A stretch of DNA of 64,000 nt from JBCCGL01 sp039029275 (GCA_039029275.1 JBCCGL010000002.1:248001-312000); one strand, 5' to 3'; shown: positions 1-8,208, numbered from the stretch's first letter. Made by a program: numbers and translations. Notes: generated from the sequence alone by a model not told the origin.

Positions 1-459
1 ATTACGGGTGTTCCTGATACCCCTGGCGTGGCGTACAAGATTCTTGGCCCGATATCCGAGGCGAACATCGAAGTCGATATGATCGTACAAAACGTAGGTG
101 ATGATGTCACGGACTTCACCTTTACGGTGCATCGCAATGATTATCAGCGTAGTATGGACATCCTTCGCAAAGTTCAGGATGAACTGAATGGACAAAGTGT
201 TGAGGGAGATGACAAAACCGTAAAGATTTCGATCGTTGGCGTCGGGATGCGGTCTCATGCCGGTATAGCGACAAAGATGTTTAAAGCGCTGGCCGACGAG
301 GGTATCAACATCAGAATGATCTCCACTTCGGAAATCAAAGTCTCTGTGTTGGTAGATGAGCGTTATCTTGAACTGGGGGTGCGAGCCCTTCACACAGCGT
401 TTGAATTAGAGAAACCAGTCGAATTTGAAGGAGGGAGCATCAAGACAACAGCAGCATAA
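1..459 (+). CDS. lysC: Aspartate kinase, C-terminal part (5' end outside window)
   Basis: The frame is open from the first base and ends at TAA 457-459, giving about 152 C-terminal residues. They form the paired ACT regulatory domains of aspartokinase: the ITGVPDTPG stretch, the VDMIVQN strand, VGVGMRSHAG, and the INIRMISTSEIKVSVLV element that contacts allosteric lysine/threonine in this family. The enzyme phosphorylates aspartate as the first step towards lysine, methionine, threonine and diaminopimelate. The kinase domain lies upstream of the window. The gene is followed by csrA and tRNA-Ser, the order usual in Pseudomonas-like gammaproteobacteria, which supports the call. The family is certain. 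Confidence 0.95.
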   Translation: MTGVPDTPGVAYKILGPISEANIEVDMIVQNVGDDVTDFTFTVHRNDYQRSMDILRKVQDELNGQSVEGDDKTVKISIVGVGMRSHAGIATKMFKALADEGINIRMISTSEIKVSVLVDERYLELGVRALHTAFELEKPVEFEGGSIKTTAA

Positions 460-589
460 CGATAATGACAAAAATAGGCTTGGGCATTAATTTGCCCTGT
501 CCCCAACAATTGCTATTTTTAAAGAGTGAAGTTGGATATTCCAGTCCAGTGAACACTCTATTAGGACTTGAGAGTTCCGGGAGAAAATT

Positions 590-793
590 ATGTTAATTTT
601 AACACGAAGAGTCGGAGAGACCCTGATGATTGGTGACGAAGTAACTGTTACGGTATTAGGGGTAAAAGGCAATCAGGTGCGTATTGGCGTTAACGCGCCC
701 AAGGAAGTGGCCGTGCACCGCGAAGAGATTTATGAACGTATAAAACGGGAGCAGGCTGCGGTCAGTGATCCCGACGCTATTGGAAATGCGTAA
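590..793 (+). CDS. csrA: Carbon storage regulator CsrA/RsmA
   Basis: This 67-residue protein starts MLILTRRVGE and has the GVKGNQVRIG and APKEVAVHREEIY segments of CsrA, the dimeric RNA-binding protein that blocks translation or changes stability of mRNAs with GGA in loops. Residues L4 and R44 region of the RNA-binding strands are present, and length matches the family (60-70). It lies 130 bp after lysC, with GGGAG about 7 nt before the ATG, and is followed by a good intrinsic terminator and tRNA-Ser. The 130-bp leader suggests its own promoter. No CsrB-like sponge RNA was recognised in the window. Confidence 0.97.
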   Translation: MLILTRRVGETLMIGDEVTVTVLGVKGNQVRIGVNAPKEVAVHREEIYERIKREQAAVSDPDAIGNA

Positions 794-810
794 CGTGTAA
801 GCAGCGTCTA

Positions 811-845
811 AACGCTCGCTGCGAGTTTTTTGCGGGCGTTTTTTT
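811..845 (+). terminator. Intrinsic terminator after csrA
   Basis: The stem AACGCTCGC (811-819) pairs with GCGGGCGTT (832-840), with one T-G pair, across a 12-nt loop. It is followed by a run of T to 845. It lies 18 bp after the csrA stop and before tRNA-Ser, so it should end the lysC-csrA transcript. Confidence 0.85.
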
Positions 846-918
846 CACCCTTATCGAAATTTGAGCTTTACGGAGTTTTTCCAGCGGAGTATCCTCCGCT
901 CCGTTTTTCACTCATATC

Positions 919-1008
919 GGAGAGCTGGCCGAGCGGCTGAAGGCGCACCCCTGCTAAGGGTGTAAGGGGGAAACCCCTTCGAGGGTTCGAATCCCTCGCT
1001 CTCCGCCA
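919..1008 (+). tRNA. serV: tRNA-Ser (GCU anticodon)
   Basis: The acceptor stem GGAGAGC/GCTCTCC closes with discriminator G and encoded CCA (1006-1008). The anticodon loop reads CTGCTAA, giving GCU for AGC/AGU codons. A long variable arm (GGGGGAAACCCC region) and GGTTCGAATCC T-arm fit a class II serine tRNA of 90 nt. The position directly after csrA is conserved in gammaproteobacteria. Confidence 0.97.
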
Positions 1009-1071
1009 TTTTACGTTTGAACCATCGGACGTATCGAAACAACCAATCACGGATCACCATCGAAGATTACT

Positions 1072-1593
1072 GTGATTTATCAACTCGACAGAATTAAAGT
1101 TCGATTGCATGAAAGTGCCTGGGTTGCAGAAAACGCAACCGTTCTCGGTAACGTACAGTTAATGCAGGACACCAGCGTTTGGTTTAATTCTGTCATCCGC
1201 GGCGACAACGAACCTATCACGGTCGGTGCGGGTAGCAATGTTCAGGATGGCTGTGTTCTGCATACGGATCAGGGATTCCCCCTGACGATTGGTTCGCACG
1301 TCACGATTGGTCACAAAGTAATGCTGCACGGCTGCACAATCGGTGACGAAACGTTGGTTGGTATCAACGCGGTGATTTTAAACGGTGCAAAAATCGGTAA
1401 GCATTGCTTGATTGGCGCAAACTCACTTATCACCGAAGGCAAAGTGATTCCGGACGGATCGCTCGTGATGGGGTCGCCGGGTAAGGTCGTTCGCCAGTTA
1501 ACTGAAGAACAAATCCGAGCCAACCGTCGTTCGGCGCAGCACTACGTTGAAAATGCGCGTCGATTTGCCACTGCGTTGAGCCCGCTAATCTAA
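1072..1593 (+). CDS. Gamma-carbonic-anhydrase-family hexapeptide protein (YrdA-like)
   Basis: The 173-residue protein is a left-handed beta-helix built of hexapeptide repeats, roughly residues 18-135 (such as VTIGHKVML, IGDETLVGINAVIL, KIGKHCLIGANS). Three histidines, H64, H81 and H86, sit in the pattern used by gamma-class carbonic anhydrases to bind zinc between trimer subunits. Homologues include E. coli YrdA and PaaY; carbonic anhydrase activity is often weak or unproven, so the reaction is inferred. The start is GTG at 1072; no ATG fits the conserved N-terminus MIYQLDRIKVRLHESAWVA-type. It appears monocistronic between tRNA-Ser and nei. Confidence 0.85.
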   Translation: MIYQLDRIKVRLHESAWVAENATVLGNVQLMQDTSVWFNSVIRGDNEPITVGAGSNVQDGCVLHTDQGFPLTIGSHVTIGHKVMLHGCTIGDETLVGINAVILNGAKIGKHCLIGANSLITEGKVIPDGSLVMGSPGKVVRQLTEEQIRANRRSAQHYVENARRFATALSPLI

Positions 1594-1859
1594 ATCGAAC
1601 CACGGCCTTACGCTTCTGCCTCTAAGCCCGGATGCAAGCGGCGATCACTCGACAGTTTGGCCTCGGTGAACCGCCTCGGGATTCTGTTCGTACCCGAACG
1701 AGAAGGTTCGCTTCCTGACGTATTCAGGCTAACTCCATTGATATCTTGCGCGACCGGTTGCGTGGTAAATATGCTTTGTAAAGAGCAAATTAGCTGTTCT
1801 CAAAACAGGAGCGGTAATGTGCCTTACCTGAATGCTTCGACAGAAGTAGTTGATTAGCG

Positions 1860-2681
1860 ATGCCCGAAGGGCCTGAAATTCGCCTGGCCGCCGATCGCAT
1901 CGCCAATGTGCTCGTGGGCCAGCGCCTTGAGGACGTACAGCTGGGGCTGCCGAAGCTGCGCAAGTTTGGTTCTGTTTTGCTTGGTGCTACCACGACGCGA
2001 ATAGATACCCGTGGCAAGGCGATGTTGACCTACTTTGACAACGACAAAGTCCTTTACACGCACAATCAGTTATACGGCAGGTGGTATGTTTGCGCTCGGG
2101 GCGAAATGCCCTCGACGAATCGCCAGCTAAGAGTCGCCTTGCACACCGCCCATGCAAGCGCACTACTTTACAGCGCTTCGGATATTGAACTGCTCGATGC
2201 GAACACAGTCGACTCGCACCCGTTTGTCAGCCGTCTTGGCCCGGATATTCTTGACTCCGAGCTTCGCGTGGAGGATATCGAAGCCCGCCTGCTCGACGCT
2301 CGGTTTGCCAATCGTGCGCTCGCCAGCCTGTATCTTGACCAGAGATTTTTGGCGGGCAACGGCAACTATCTGAGAAGCGAGATTCTGTTCTTTGCCAGTC
2401 TTGCTATCACGCGCAAACCGAGTGGCCTATCGGCACAGGAGCGGCGGCGATTGGCGCAAACAACGCTCACGATCGCCAGACGCTCGTATCGAACGCGTGG
2501 GATCACCAATCCTCCTGCACTCGTCAAAGCGCGTAAAGCTGCGGGTAATTCAAGTTACAGCAAATACCGGTTTGCAGTATTTGGACGCGACGGTCACCCC
2601 TGCGACGCTTGTGGGAGCACCATTCAACGTGATGTTGCAGCTTCCCGGCGGATTTATTTTTGCGCGCAGTGTCAGTCATAG
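1860..2681 (+). CDS. nei: Endonuclease VIII, oxidised-pyrimidine DNA glycosylase
   Basis: The 273-residue protein begins MPEGPEIR, whose P2 and E3 are the catalytic pair of the Fpg/Nei family. Diagnostic for Nei rather than MutM are ETRGKALLTHF-like DTRGKAMLTYF, LYTHNQLYG (LYSHNQLYG in E. coli Nei), LLYSASDIEL and FLAGNGNYLRSEIL. A C-terminal zinc finger follows (CDACGS...CAQCQS, four cysteines). It removes oxidised pyrimidines and nicks the abasic site in base-excision repair. Length matches E. coli Nei (263). It stands alone between a gamma-CA-like gene and a convergent TonB receptor gene. Confidence 0.93.
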   Translation: MPEGPEIRLAADRIANVLVGQRLEDVQLGLPKLRKFGSVLLGATTTRIDTRGKAMLTYFDNDKVLYTHNQLYGRWYVCARGEMPSTNRQLRVALHTAHASALLYSASDIELLDANTVDSHPFVSRLGPDILDSELRVEDIEARLLDARFANRALASLYLDQRFLAGNGNYLRSEILFFASLAITRKPSGLSAQERRRLAQTTLTIARRSYRTRGITNPPALVKARKAAGNSSYSKYRFAVFGRDGHPCDACGSTIQRDVAASRRIYFCAQCQS

Positions 2682-2727
2682 AGCATCAAGTATGTGCGAA
2701 CTTGGTCAGCCTTCGACTGCCTGTTAA

Positions 2728-4794
2728 TCAATCGCCGAAATAGGCGTTAATCGAAATACCGGCGTAAACGTTGCGCGTGGGCGCAGGCTCGAAAAACCGA
2801 TTGCCGAATGCGTTGATACGAATATTGTTGTTGTACTCTTCGTCAAACACATTATTAACGCCTACAAAGAACGCAAGATCCATGTCGTCCAATCTCTCAT
2901 CATATCCAAATCGCAGATTAGAGACGCGGCTGCGACCCACGCGAACGGTGTTTGCATTATCCGCATACAGTTCACCCGTATAAGTCCAGTCGATAGTTGC
3001 ATAGAACCCGTCGTGATTAGTCCAGGACAAATCCAGGTGAAGGAGCTGTCGTGGGATTCCTGGAATGCTGTTTTTATCAAACACGTCGCCGTCGTCATTT
3101 GTAAATCTGTCGAAGGCGAAATCGGAATACGTGTACGCCGATGTCAGTTCAAACACTGAGGCGAACTTTTGCAGGTATGAAATTTCGATTCCGTTTCGAA
3201 CGGAGGAGCCTGCGTTTTCATAGAATATCCGACCAGGCTGCGAAAGGAGTTCGAAAGGAACGAGTTCGTTATCAACATCGATATGAAACAGTGCCACGTT
3301 GAAGCGGTGTGTATCCGTGGCGTGCTTTAAGCCAATCTCGTAGTTGATTGAATCCTGAGGCTTGAGCGATTGGTTGAATCCACCCCCACTAGGGTTTGCG
3401 AATTCGGTGGTGGTCGGCGTTTCGAACGCGGTCGAGATCGTCGAGTACAATCGCGTACTATCGCCCAGAGAAAAGCTCACACCCGCCATAGAACTCGTCT
3501 GATCGAGACTCACGCTGCCAGAGTCGTTGCCATCGTCAGGAAAATTGTCATCCACGTCGAACCCGATATCGTCGTATCGGGCCCCCAGAGTTAATCCCAC
3601 TCGATCGGTAAGCTGTATTTCATTCTGCAGATAAGCGCCAATCGACGTCACCTGTTCGTTCTGATCGAACGTCTGTGCGCCCAGCGTGCCGGAGAGGTTG
3701 TCATAACGGCGGCGGTCGTCATCCTGATAATCGTAGTCAACACCTGCTAATAGACGATTTTGGCGACCTGTCGGTTCTCCTCGCAACGTAAACTTTATGC
3801 CGCCGCCGTAGAACTTTCGATCGAGGTTTACTGCTCCTCCTGATTCGAACGGCAGCTTGTTACTGAATTTTCGCTGCGTGCTATAGACCCGGCCTTCAAG
3901 ATCAATGTCATCGCGCAGGCTGATTGTGTAAAGCAATCCGGTTCTCGTTTGCTCAAGCGCTTCGCCCGCATCGAAATCAACGTTTTGTTCGCGCGCCTTC
4001 TGCGGGTCTGATCTGGCACTTTCGGCAGTTAGACTGCCAGGGTCTTTTGCAATCGGTTGATCCGTATTATGCAGTGTAGCCAGCAGCGTCGAGTGGGAAT
4101 TGAGAGAGGTTTCGATCCTCGCGTTAATTTGAGTATTTTGAAACTCGCTGTGCTCGCGGTAGCCATCTGTGGATGTGTCGGAATAGTTAACGAGGTAGTT
4201 GAGTTTGTCGGATTCGCCCCCGATCTTTAGTTGCTTGCTGTGGAACCCGTATTCACCAAAGCTAACGCGGCCACTTGCGGAGGGATCATCGCCACCTTTT
4301 TCTGACTCGATTAATATCGCACCACCGGATGCATTGCCATACAAGGAGGAAACCGGCCCTCGAATCACGTTGATCTGCCTGATCGACCCGATGTCGATAC
4401 TGTCCACCGAACCCTGCCCGTCAGGCAGCGTTTCGGGTATCCCGTCGATGATAATTTTTATTCCGCGAATGCCAAAGCTTGACCGCGCGCCGAATCCCCT
4501 CATCGAGACGCGTAAATCCTGTGCGAAATTGTAGCGATTCAACATAAACAGTCCGGGAACCGTTAGCAGGGATTCATCAAGTCCGAGTTGTTCGTTGCCG
4601 CGTTGAATTTGCTCTTGGTCAACAATGCTGATAGCCGCAGGAATATCCTCAACGTTCTTCTCGACCCGCGTTGCGGTCACCGTGACCGGATCCAGTACAG
4701 TGCTTGCCGCAGCAGAAACCATCGGAACGAAGACTGAGCAACCAAGCGAAAGTGCAGTCTTTTTGAATTTGCTAAACCCTGACTGATCGCTCAT
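2728..4794 (-). CDS. TonB-dependent outer-membrane receptor, YncD/PqqU-like
   Basis: The 688-residue protein has an N-terminal signal peptide (hydrophobic stretch ending near AAAS, about residue 32), a TonB-box-like DPVTVTATR, a plug domain (about 45-165), and a 22-strand barrel ending in the aromatic-rich VYAGISINAYFGD. The plug carries RVSMRGFGARSSFGIRG, IIIDGIPETLPDGQG and INVIRGPVSSLYGNASGG, which closely resemble E. coli YncD (PqqU), a receptor linked to pyrroloquinoline quinone uptake. Substrate is therefore only suggested; siderophore or another cofactor is possible. No periplasmic binding protein, ABC genes or iron-box motif were recognised beside it. The 295 bp upstream show nothing else. 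Confidence 0.8.
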   Translation of the reverse strand: MSDQSGFSKFKKTALSLGCSVFVPMVSAAASTVLDPVTVTATRVEKNVEDIPAAISIVDQEQIQRGNEQLGLDESLLTVPGLFMLNRYNFAQDLRVSMRGFGARSSFGIRGIKIIIDGIPETLPDGQGSVDSIDIGSIRQINVIRGPVSSLYGNASGGAILIESEKGGDDPSASGRVSFGEYGFHSKQLKIGGESDKLNYLVNYSDTSTDGYREHSEFQNTQINARIETSLNSHSTLLATLHNTDQPIAKDPGSLTAESARSDPQKAREQNVDFDAGEALEQTRTGLLYTISLRDDIDLEGRVYSTQRKFSNKLPFESGGAVNLDRKFYGGGIKFTLRGEPTGRQNRLLAGVDYDYQDDDRRRYDNLSGTLGAQTFDQNEQVTSIGAYLQNEIQLTDRVGLTLGARYDDIGFDVDDNFPDDGNDSGSVSLDQTSSMAGVSFSLGDSTRLYSTISTAFETPTTTEFANPSGGGFNQSLKPQDSINYEIGLKHATDTHRFNVALFHIDVDNELVPFELLSQPGRIFYENAGSSVRNGIEISYLQKFASVFELTSAYTYSDFAFDRFTNDDGDVFDKNSIPGIPRQLLHLDLSWTNHDGFYATIDWTYTGELYADNANTVRVGRSRVSNLRFGYDERLDDMDLAFFVGVNNVFDEEYNNNIRINAFGNRFFEPAPTRNVYAGISINAYFGD

Positions 4795-5089
4795 TGCTTT
4801 GTCTTAATTCAAAGTTGTCATTAGGGTTCATTAACCGTATTGGAATGTCGGCAAAGCGCAGTCGACACTATTGCGACAAAAGTGGAGCTAATTGGTTGCA
4901 CGTCGCAGAATTTCTGGTGTACCGGTCGAGGTAATTCGAATTGTCGTAAGCCTTAGCCTTTTCTAGAACGGACGTACGAATTGTATTGCGAATGCGGTTT
5001 ACAACGAAAATGCAAAATAGGCTCCAAGCGATGATGAGACCCGGTATTTTTCCTCCTCGGGGAGATTTGCTCTCGGTGCATTCAGTTGC

Positions 5090-5422
5090 TCACACGCACC
5101 CTGTGGGCTTTGGAAGACCTGCATATTTGCAAGCTTGTTTTGCAGGACCGTACGGAAACAGCTCGTAGAGATACTTGCTGTTCCCCTTTTCTTTACCGAT
5201 ACGTTTACCGATCGCTTTTGTTAACACGCGAACGGCCGGAGCGGTTTTATACTCATCGTAGTATTCGCGAAGAAAGTTAATGACTTCCCAGTGCATGTCG
5301 CTTAGCTCGGTCCTGTCGGCTTTGGCCATCGCGTTGGCCAGTTCATCGCTCCAATCACTCAGGTGCACCAAATAGCCCTCTTCGTCTGTTTCGAAGGACT
5401 TACCGTTTAATTCGATCGCCAT
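5090..5422 (-). CDS. dsrC: DsrC/TusE sulfur-relay protein with both conserved cysteines
   Basis: The 110-residue protein has the DsrC fold markers HWEVINFLREYY, GKEKGNSKYLYELFP and the flexible C-terminal arm. The arm keeps the penultimate cysteine C109 and also the second cysteine C98 (KQACKYAG), 11 residues earlier. E. coli TusE lacks the second one, while DsrC of sulfur oxidisers and sulfite reducers has both and forms an intramolecular disulfide or trisulfide. It therefore probably carries persulfide sulfur. It is the last gene after dsrE, dsrF and a degraded dsrH on the same strand. No dsrAB is in the window, so a role in tRNA thiolation (as TusE) or in another sulfur pathway both remain open. 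Confidence 0.9.
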   Translation of the reverse strand: MAIELNGKSFETDEEGYLVHLSDWSDELANAMAKADRTELSDMHWEVINFLREYYDEYKTAPAVRVLTKAIGKRIGKEKGNSKYLYELFPYGPAKQACKYAGLPKPTGCV

Positions 5423-5488
5423 TTTAAAATTCTATTCGCTCTATGTTTTGTTGCCAGTATCAATTGAAAGCGGCGTTATGCCAGAATC

Positions 5489-5771
5489 TCACTTTGTTGC
5501 GCTCCGCTGTATGCTAAAGCTATCGTATTTTATCAACGACGCGACTTCGAAGGCGATTGATTTGGTAGGTGGTCAAAGAGGTAAAATCGTGTCAAAGCGG
5601 ACGCTTCGATTGGTAGTCCGTATGAACTGTTTGTTAACTGGGGCAAAGTTTGCGCGACGTGGCCTCGATCTGCCGCAGCCTCAGCTATCTCTATTTTCTG
5701 GGGCGCTATACACACGCGTCTCGCGCTAACTGTAGTGAACGGGATCTGTTGGCTAAATGTATGACAGTCAT
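5489..5771 (-). pseudogene. dsrH: Degraded dsrH/tusB remnant
   Basis: On the minus strand, an ATG at 5771 opens a frame reading MTVIHLANRSRSLQLARDAC, resembling the DsrH/TusB start (M-x-x-LHLVNKSP), which stops at 5706. In shifted frames there follow a segment reading ALTRFYLFDH, similar to the KVYxLxxDL strand of DsrH, and a tail IAFEVASLIKYDSFSIQ before TGA at 5489, similar to the DsrH end (D/FxxFVxLTxxxDxVQxW). The span of 283 bp equals about 94 codons, the normal DsrH length, and the place between dsrF and dsrC is exactly where dsrH lies in dsrEFHC operons. At least two frame changes are needed. Identification rests on my eye alignment, not a search. Confidence 0.6.
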
Positions 5772-5780
5772 ATTTCGGTG

Positions 5781-6188
5781 CTAGAAGCTTAAAATCACAT
5801 CCTGCTGATCAATAATGTCGGCAAGTGTTTCACTGGCCAGAATTTGAATGGAATCTTCTCTGTTAGAACCCGTTTCTTCATTTTCCCAAACTAGCTGCAT
5901 CAGATCAGTTCGGTTTAGTCCGCGCGCCTCAAGCGATTCTTTTTCTATATAAATATTTTTCACACCGTAGTCGCCCAGCGCTCTGAATGTGGGTGAGAAA
6001 TTTTTGGTACCAATGCTTGATGTATCTTGCCCATCGAGCAGTTGATACACACCGTCATCAATAAACGCCAAAGACACATCTTGCTCGAAAGCAGTACCAA
6101 TCAAGACCACCTCCAACGACTCCAGTGCGTAGATGGTTCCGTGAGGTGCTTTGCGGTTTATGTACAGGAATTTTTTTTTAATCGACAC
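5781..6188 (-). CDS. dsrF: DsrF/TusC-family sulfur-relay subunit
   Basis: The 135-residue protein reads KKKFLYINRKAPHGT, ALESLEVVLIGTAFEQDVSLAFIDDGVYQLL and VKNIYIEKESLEARGL, the strands of the DsrE/F/H family in its DsrF/TusC version. In E. coli TusC sits in the TusBCD hexamer that passes persulfide from TusA to TusE for 2-thiouridine in tRNA; in sulfur oxidisers DsrEFH does an equivalent transfer to DsrC. It lies 12 bp after dsrE, on the same strand. Length is slightly over the usual 118-120. Its normal partner dsrH is broken next door, so assembly of a standard heterohexamer is doubtful. Confidence 0.85.
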   Translation of the reverse strand: MSIKKKFLYINRKAPHGTIYALESLEVVLIGTAFEQDVSLAFIDDGVYQLLDGQDTSSIGTKNFSPTFRALGDYGVKNIYIEKESLEARGLNRTDLMQLVWENEETGSNREDSIQILASETLADIIDQQDVILSF

Positions 6189-6200
6189 GGGTATCTTCTG

Positions 6201-6593
6201 CTAGTCGCCAAACACTATCAGGCGATCTGCCTGGATGCCCGCATCAACCAGTTGACCGAGACCGGAAATATTGAAGCCGGGCGCCATGTTGTCGGTGTCT
6301 TTGCCTGCGCGTTTTGCCTCGTCGGCGTCAAGAAGCCCGCGTCGCTGAGCAGCGGCGACGCAGAGAATCAGTTCCAGGTTATGTTTTTCAGCCAACGTCG
6401 ACCAGCGTTCGGTGATATTGCGGTCATCCGTAGGAGGAGTGCCCAGTCTGGTCCCATTGTTGACGCCGTCATGGTAGAAAAATACCCGTACTATTTCGTG
6501 GCCGGCACTAAGCGCCGCCTCGGTGAAGTGATAGGCCGAATCGGATGCCTGGTGGGTGTATGGTCCCTCGTTGACCAGAATGCCAAATTTCAC
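6201..6593 (-). CDS. dsrE: DsrE/TusD-family sulfur-transfer subunit
   Basis: The 130-residue protein has the DsrE/TusD layout: KFGILVNEGPYTHQASDSAYHFTEAAL, the VFFYHDGVNNG loop, and LELILCVAAAQRRGLLD containing the active-site cysteine (about residue 78) that carries persulfide in DsrE/TusD. The end LVDAGIQADRLIVFGD is also typical. It is the first gene of a dsrE-dsrF-(dsrH)-dsrC block on the minus strand. With tusA about 1.4 kb upstream on the same strand, the locus holds most of a TusA-DsrE-DsrC sulfur-transfer route. Confidence 0.88.
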   Translation of the reverse strand: MKFGILVNEGPYTHQASDSAYHFTEAALSAGHEIVRVFFYHDGVNNGTRLGTPPTDDRNITERWSTLAEKHNLELILCVAAAQRRGLLDADEAKRAGKDTDNMAPGFNISGLGQLVDAGIQADRLIVFGD

Positions 6594-6813
6594 CTTGCTA
6601 CTCTACGTTGGATTCGAATGTGAGTTCGCCCACGAAGATCGTGTCGCGTAAACAGGTCAATTATCGGTGTGAAATCCACCTAATGATAGTCCGACGATCT
6701 CTGAAAGCGCGACCAGCCTGTCCATTTGAACAATTCAGCGGGCATGTCCAGCCGCGCGCGTGTTTACTGGGAGAATACGAATTTTGCGTTCGCGGCCGCT
6801 TTCGCTGGCTTTT

Positions 6814-6845
6814 GGTCTTACGGCGCCTGATTGCGCCGTTAGACC
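6814..6845. repeat. Long intergenic hairpin between pseudoazurin and dsrE
   Basis: The arm GGTCTTACGGCGC (6814-6826) pairs with GCGCCGTTAGACC (6833-6845), 12 of 13 positions, around a 6-nt loop. It sits 40 bp after the pseudoazurin stop, so it may stabilise or end that transcript. No T run follows on either strand, so a REP-like element is an alternative. Confidence 0.5.
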
Positions 6846-6885
6846 CCTTAAGAAGTGTTAATACCAAAAGCGACAGGAGCGGGTT

Positions 6886-7332
6886 TTATTCCAATGACCC
6901 GATATAGTCGTTCAAGCGCTCGTTATTCATAACAAACTGGCCCGATGCACCACTTGCGTATTCCTTCGCAGCGTCAAGATTGGTCGGCGCGCCAACCTGG
7001 ATGACTCCCACCATCGCCATCACCATGTGAGGGTCGCACTGATAGATATAAATTCCTTCTTTGTCTAATGTAATCTTAACTTCTTCGTTAAAACTGCCCT
7101 GCCAAGTCACTGCGCCATCCGGAACAAGCTTGGACGCGGTGTTATGCCCTACGTCAGTTGCTTGAAACGTGACAGTGTCGCCGACAGCCGCTTTCAATAC
7201 ACCTGGTTCAAAAACCATCACGCCGTCAGTTCCCGCGTTCATCATCTTGACGACGTGGTCGGCGGCGAACGCGCTATGGCTGGCTAAAAATAGAAAAGCC
7301 GACGCAATAATGGAAATGAAATGTTTCATCAA
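6886..7332 (-). CDS. Pseudoazurin (periplasmic type 1 blue copper protein)
   Basis: The 148-residue precursor has a Sec signal peptide (residues 1-23, cut after AFA). The mature protein carries the four type 1 copper ligands H63 (GHNT), C99, H102 (QCDPH) and M107. C-to-H and C-to-M spacings of 3 and 8 match pseudoazurin. The YQCDPHMVMAMVG loop and extended C-terminal helices fit pseudoazurin rather than plastocyanin. Family members carry electrons in the periplasm to copper nitrite reductase, nitrous-oxide reductase or cytochrome oxidases; none of these is encoded here, so its partner is unknown. It lies upstream of dsrE on the same strand but 293 bp away, with a strong hairpin between. Confidence 0.92.
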   Translation of the reverse strand: MMKHFISIIASAFLFLASHSAFAADHVVKMMNAGTDGVMVFEPGVLKAAVGDTVTFQATDVGHNTASKLVPDGAVTWQGSFNEEVKITLDKEGIYIYQCDPHMVMAMVGVIQVGAPTNLDAAKEYASGASGQFVMNNERLNDYIGSLE

Positions 7333-7533
7333 ATAACCCTCATTAGGAAAAAAAATCGGTAGTTGCCAATAAGATTCAGCGACCAGGAGATGGTGGCTAG
7401 CAGGACGACGTCGGCGATGCCTGATTTCACTTACGTGAGCTTGATCAACTCTAATAGCGTGTAGTTTAAACGATAGTTTTATCTTCGCATATTGATAATC
7501 GGCGCAATTTTGAACGCTTTTATCGTATCTGAT

Positions 7534-7946
7534 TCATGCCGTGACCGCTGAAGCACCGCCGAGACCAATAACGTCGATTTGCTCTCCCGTCTCAAGTGAC
7601 ACGTGGTTCCTGAAGCTAATACGAGCAATTGTGAGTTCAAGATCATCATCGTTACTATCTGGCGCTGTTCCTAATCATTATCCGCGCAATTGAGCCATCT
7701 TGTTGGGCTGGCAGGGTCGACACAATCCTTAACGGCAGCCAGTGGCGGCAAGTCTGGTTAACGCCTGTCCATCTGGACGAAAGTGATGTCGGGTAATCCC
7801 GTGAGGTGGGCCGTGTTGAATACATCTCGCACATTAAGATGAGCCCTGGCGATGGTGTTGCAACCTCGCTGTCTCATGATCCGTACGACGTGATAGGCGA
7901 GCCGCAGTATCGGTAAATGTGCAAGGAGGTGTTTTTGCCGGCCCTA
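7534..7946 (-). pseudogene. Unidentified decayed gene (coding-like, stop and frameshift)
   Basis: On the minus strand a protein-like frame runs from 7943, through LAYHVVRIMRQRGCNTIA and AHLNVRDVFNTAHLTGLPD, to FVQMDRR, then meets TAA at 7758-7760. The same frame continues sensibly (PDLPPLAAVKDCVDP, TRWLNCADND) to a second stop near 7672. The next coding-like stretch is in another frame (LELTIARISFRNHVSLE, EQIDVIGLGGA) and stops at 7534. This suggests one gene of at least 410 bp with a nonsense change and a frameshift. I do not recognise the family. Chance is possible because each piece is short. The rest of the gap between the pseudoazurin and tusA genes, 7333-7533, shows nothing. Confidence 0.4.
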
Positions 7947-7977
7947 ACCGATCATGTTGTGCATTTTGACGTTCTAC

Positions 7978-8208
7978 TCACATCTTTCGAATGTAATAGC
8001 GAAAACAACCGCTTTCTTCGCTTTTATCAATAAGGGTGTTACCTGTTTGCTCGCAGAAGGAGTCAAAGTCTTTGACAGTGCCGGGATCCGTCGCGACAAC
8101 AAAAAGCACTTCGCCGCTATTCATTTTACTTAGCATCTTTTTTGAACGAAGAATCGGTAAGGGACAATTGAGCCCGGTTGCATCAAATTTCTCGTTGTAT
8201 TCCGTCAT
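7978..8208 (-). CDS. tusA: TusA/SirA-family sulfur carrier
   Basis: The 76-residue protein is the right size for TusA and has the defining motif GLNCPLPI, with the sulfur-carrying cysteine at C15 and the CPxP turn. The following KKMLSKMNSGEVLFVVATDPGTVKDF matches the TusA core with the conserved DPG. It accepts persulfide from a cysteine desulfurase and hands it to a DsrE-type acceptor. Same strand as dsrEF-dsrC about 1.4 kb downstream, consistent with one sulfur-transfer chain though probably not one transcript. Confidence 0.93.
   Translation of the reverse strand: MTEYNEKFDATGLNCPLPILRSKKMLSKMNSGEVLFVVATDPGTVKDFDSFCEQTGNTLIDKSEESGCFRYYIRKM

Noticed and set aside
868..1050. Minus-strand open frame of 60 codons
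   Set aside because: It is the antisense of tRNA-Ser and its flanks; such frames (ARDSNPRRG type) are a known false-protein artefact.
2728..5089. Cobalamin riboswitch before the TonB receptor
   Set aside because: The 295-bp leader shows no recognisable B12-box or expected helices by eye.
6027..6623. Plus-strand open frame of 198 codons
   Set aside because: It is antisense to dsrE and dsrF, which have clear family motifs.
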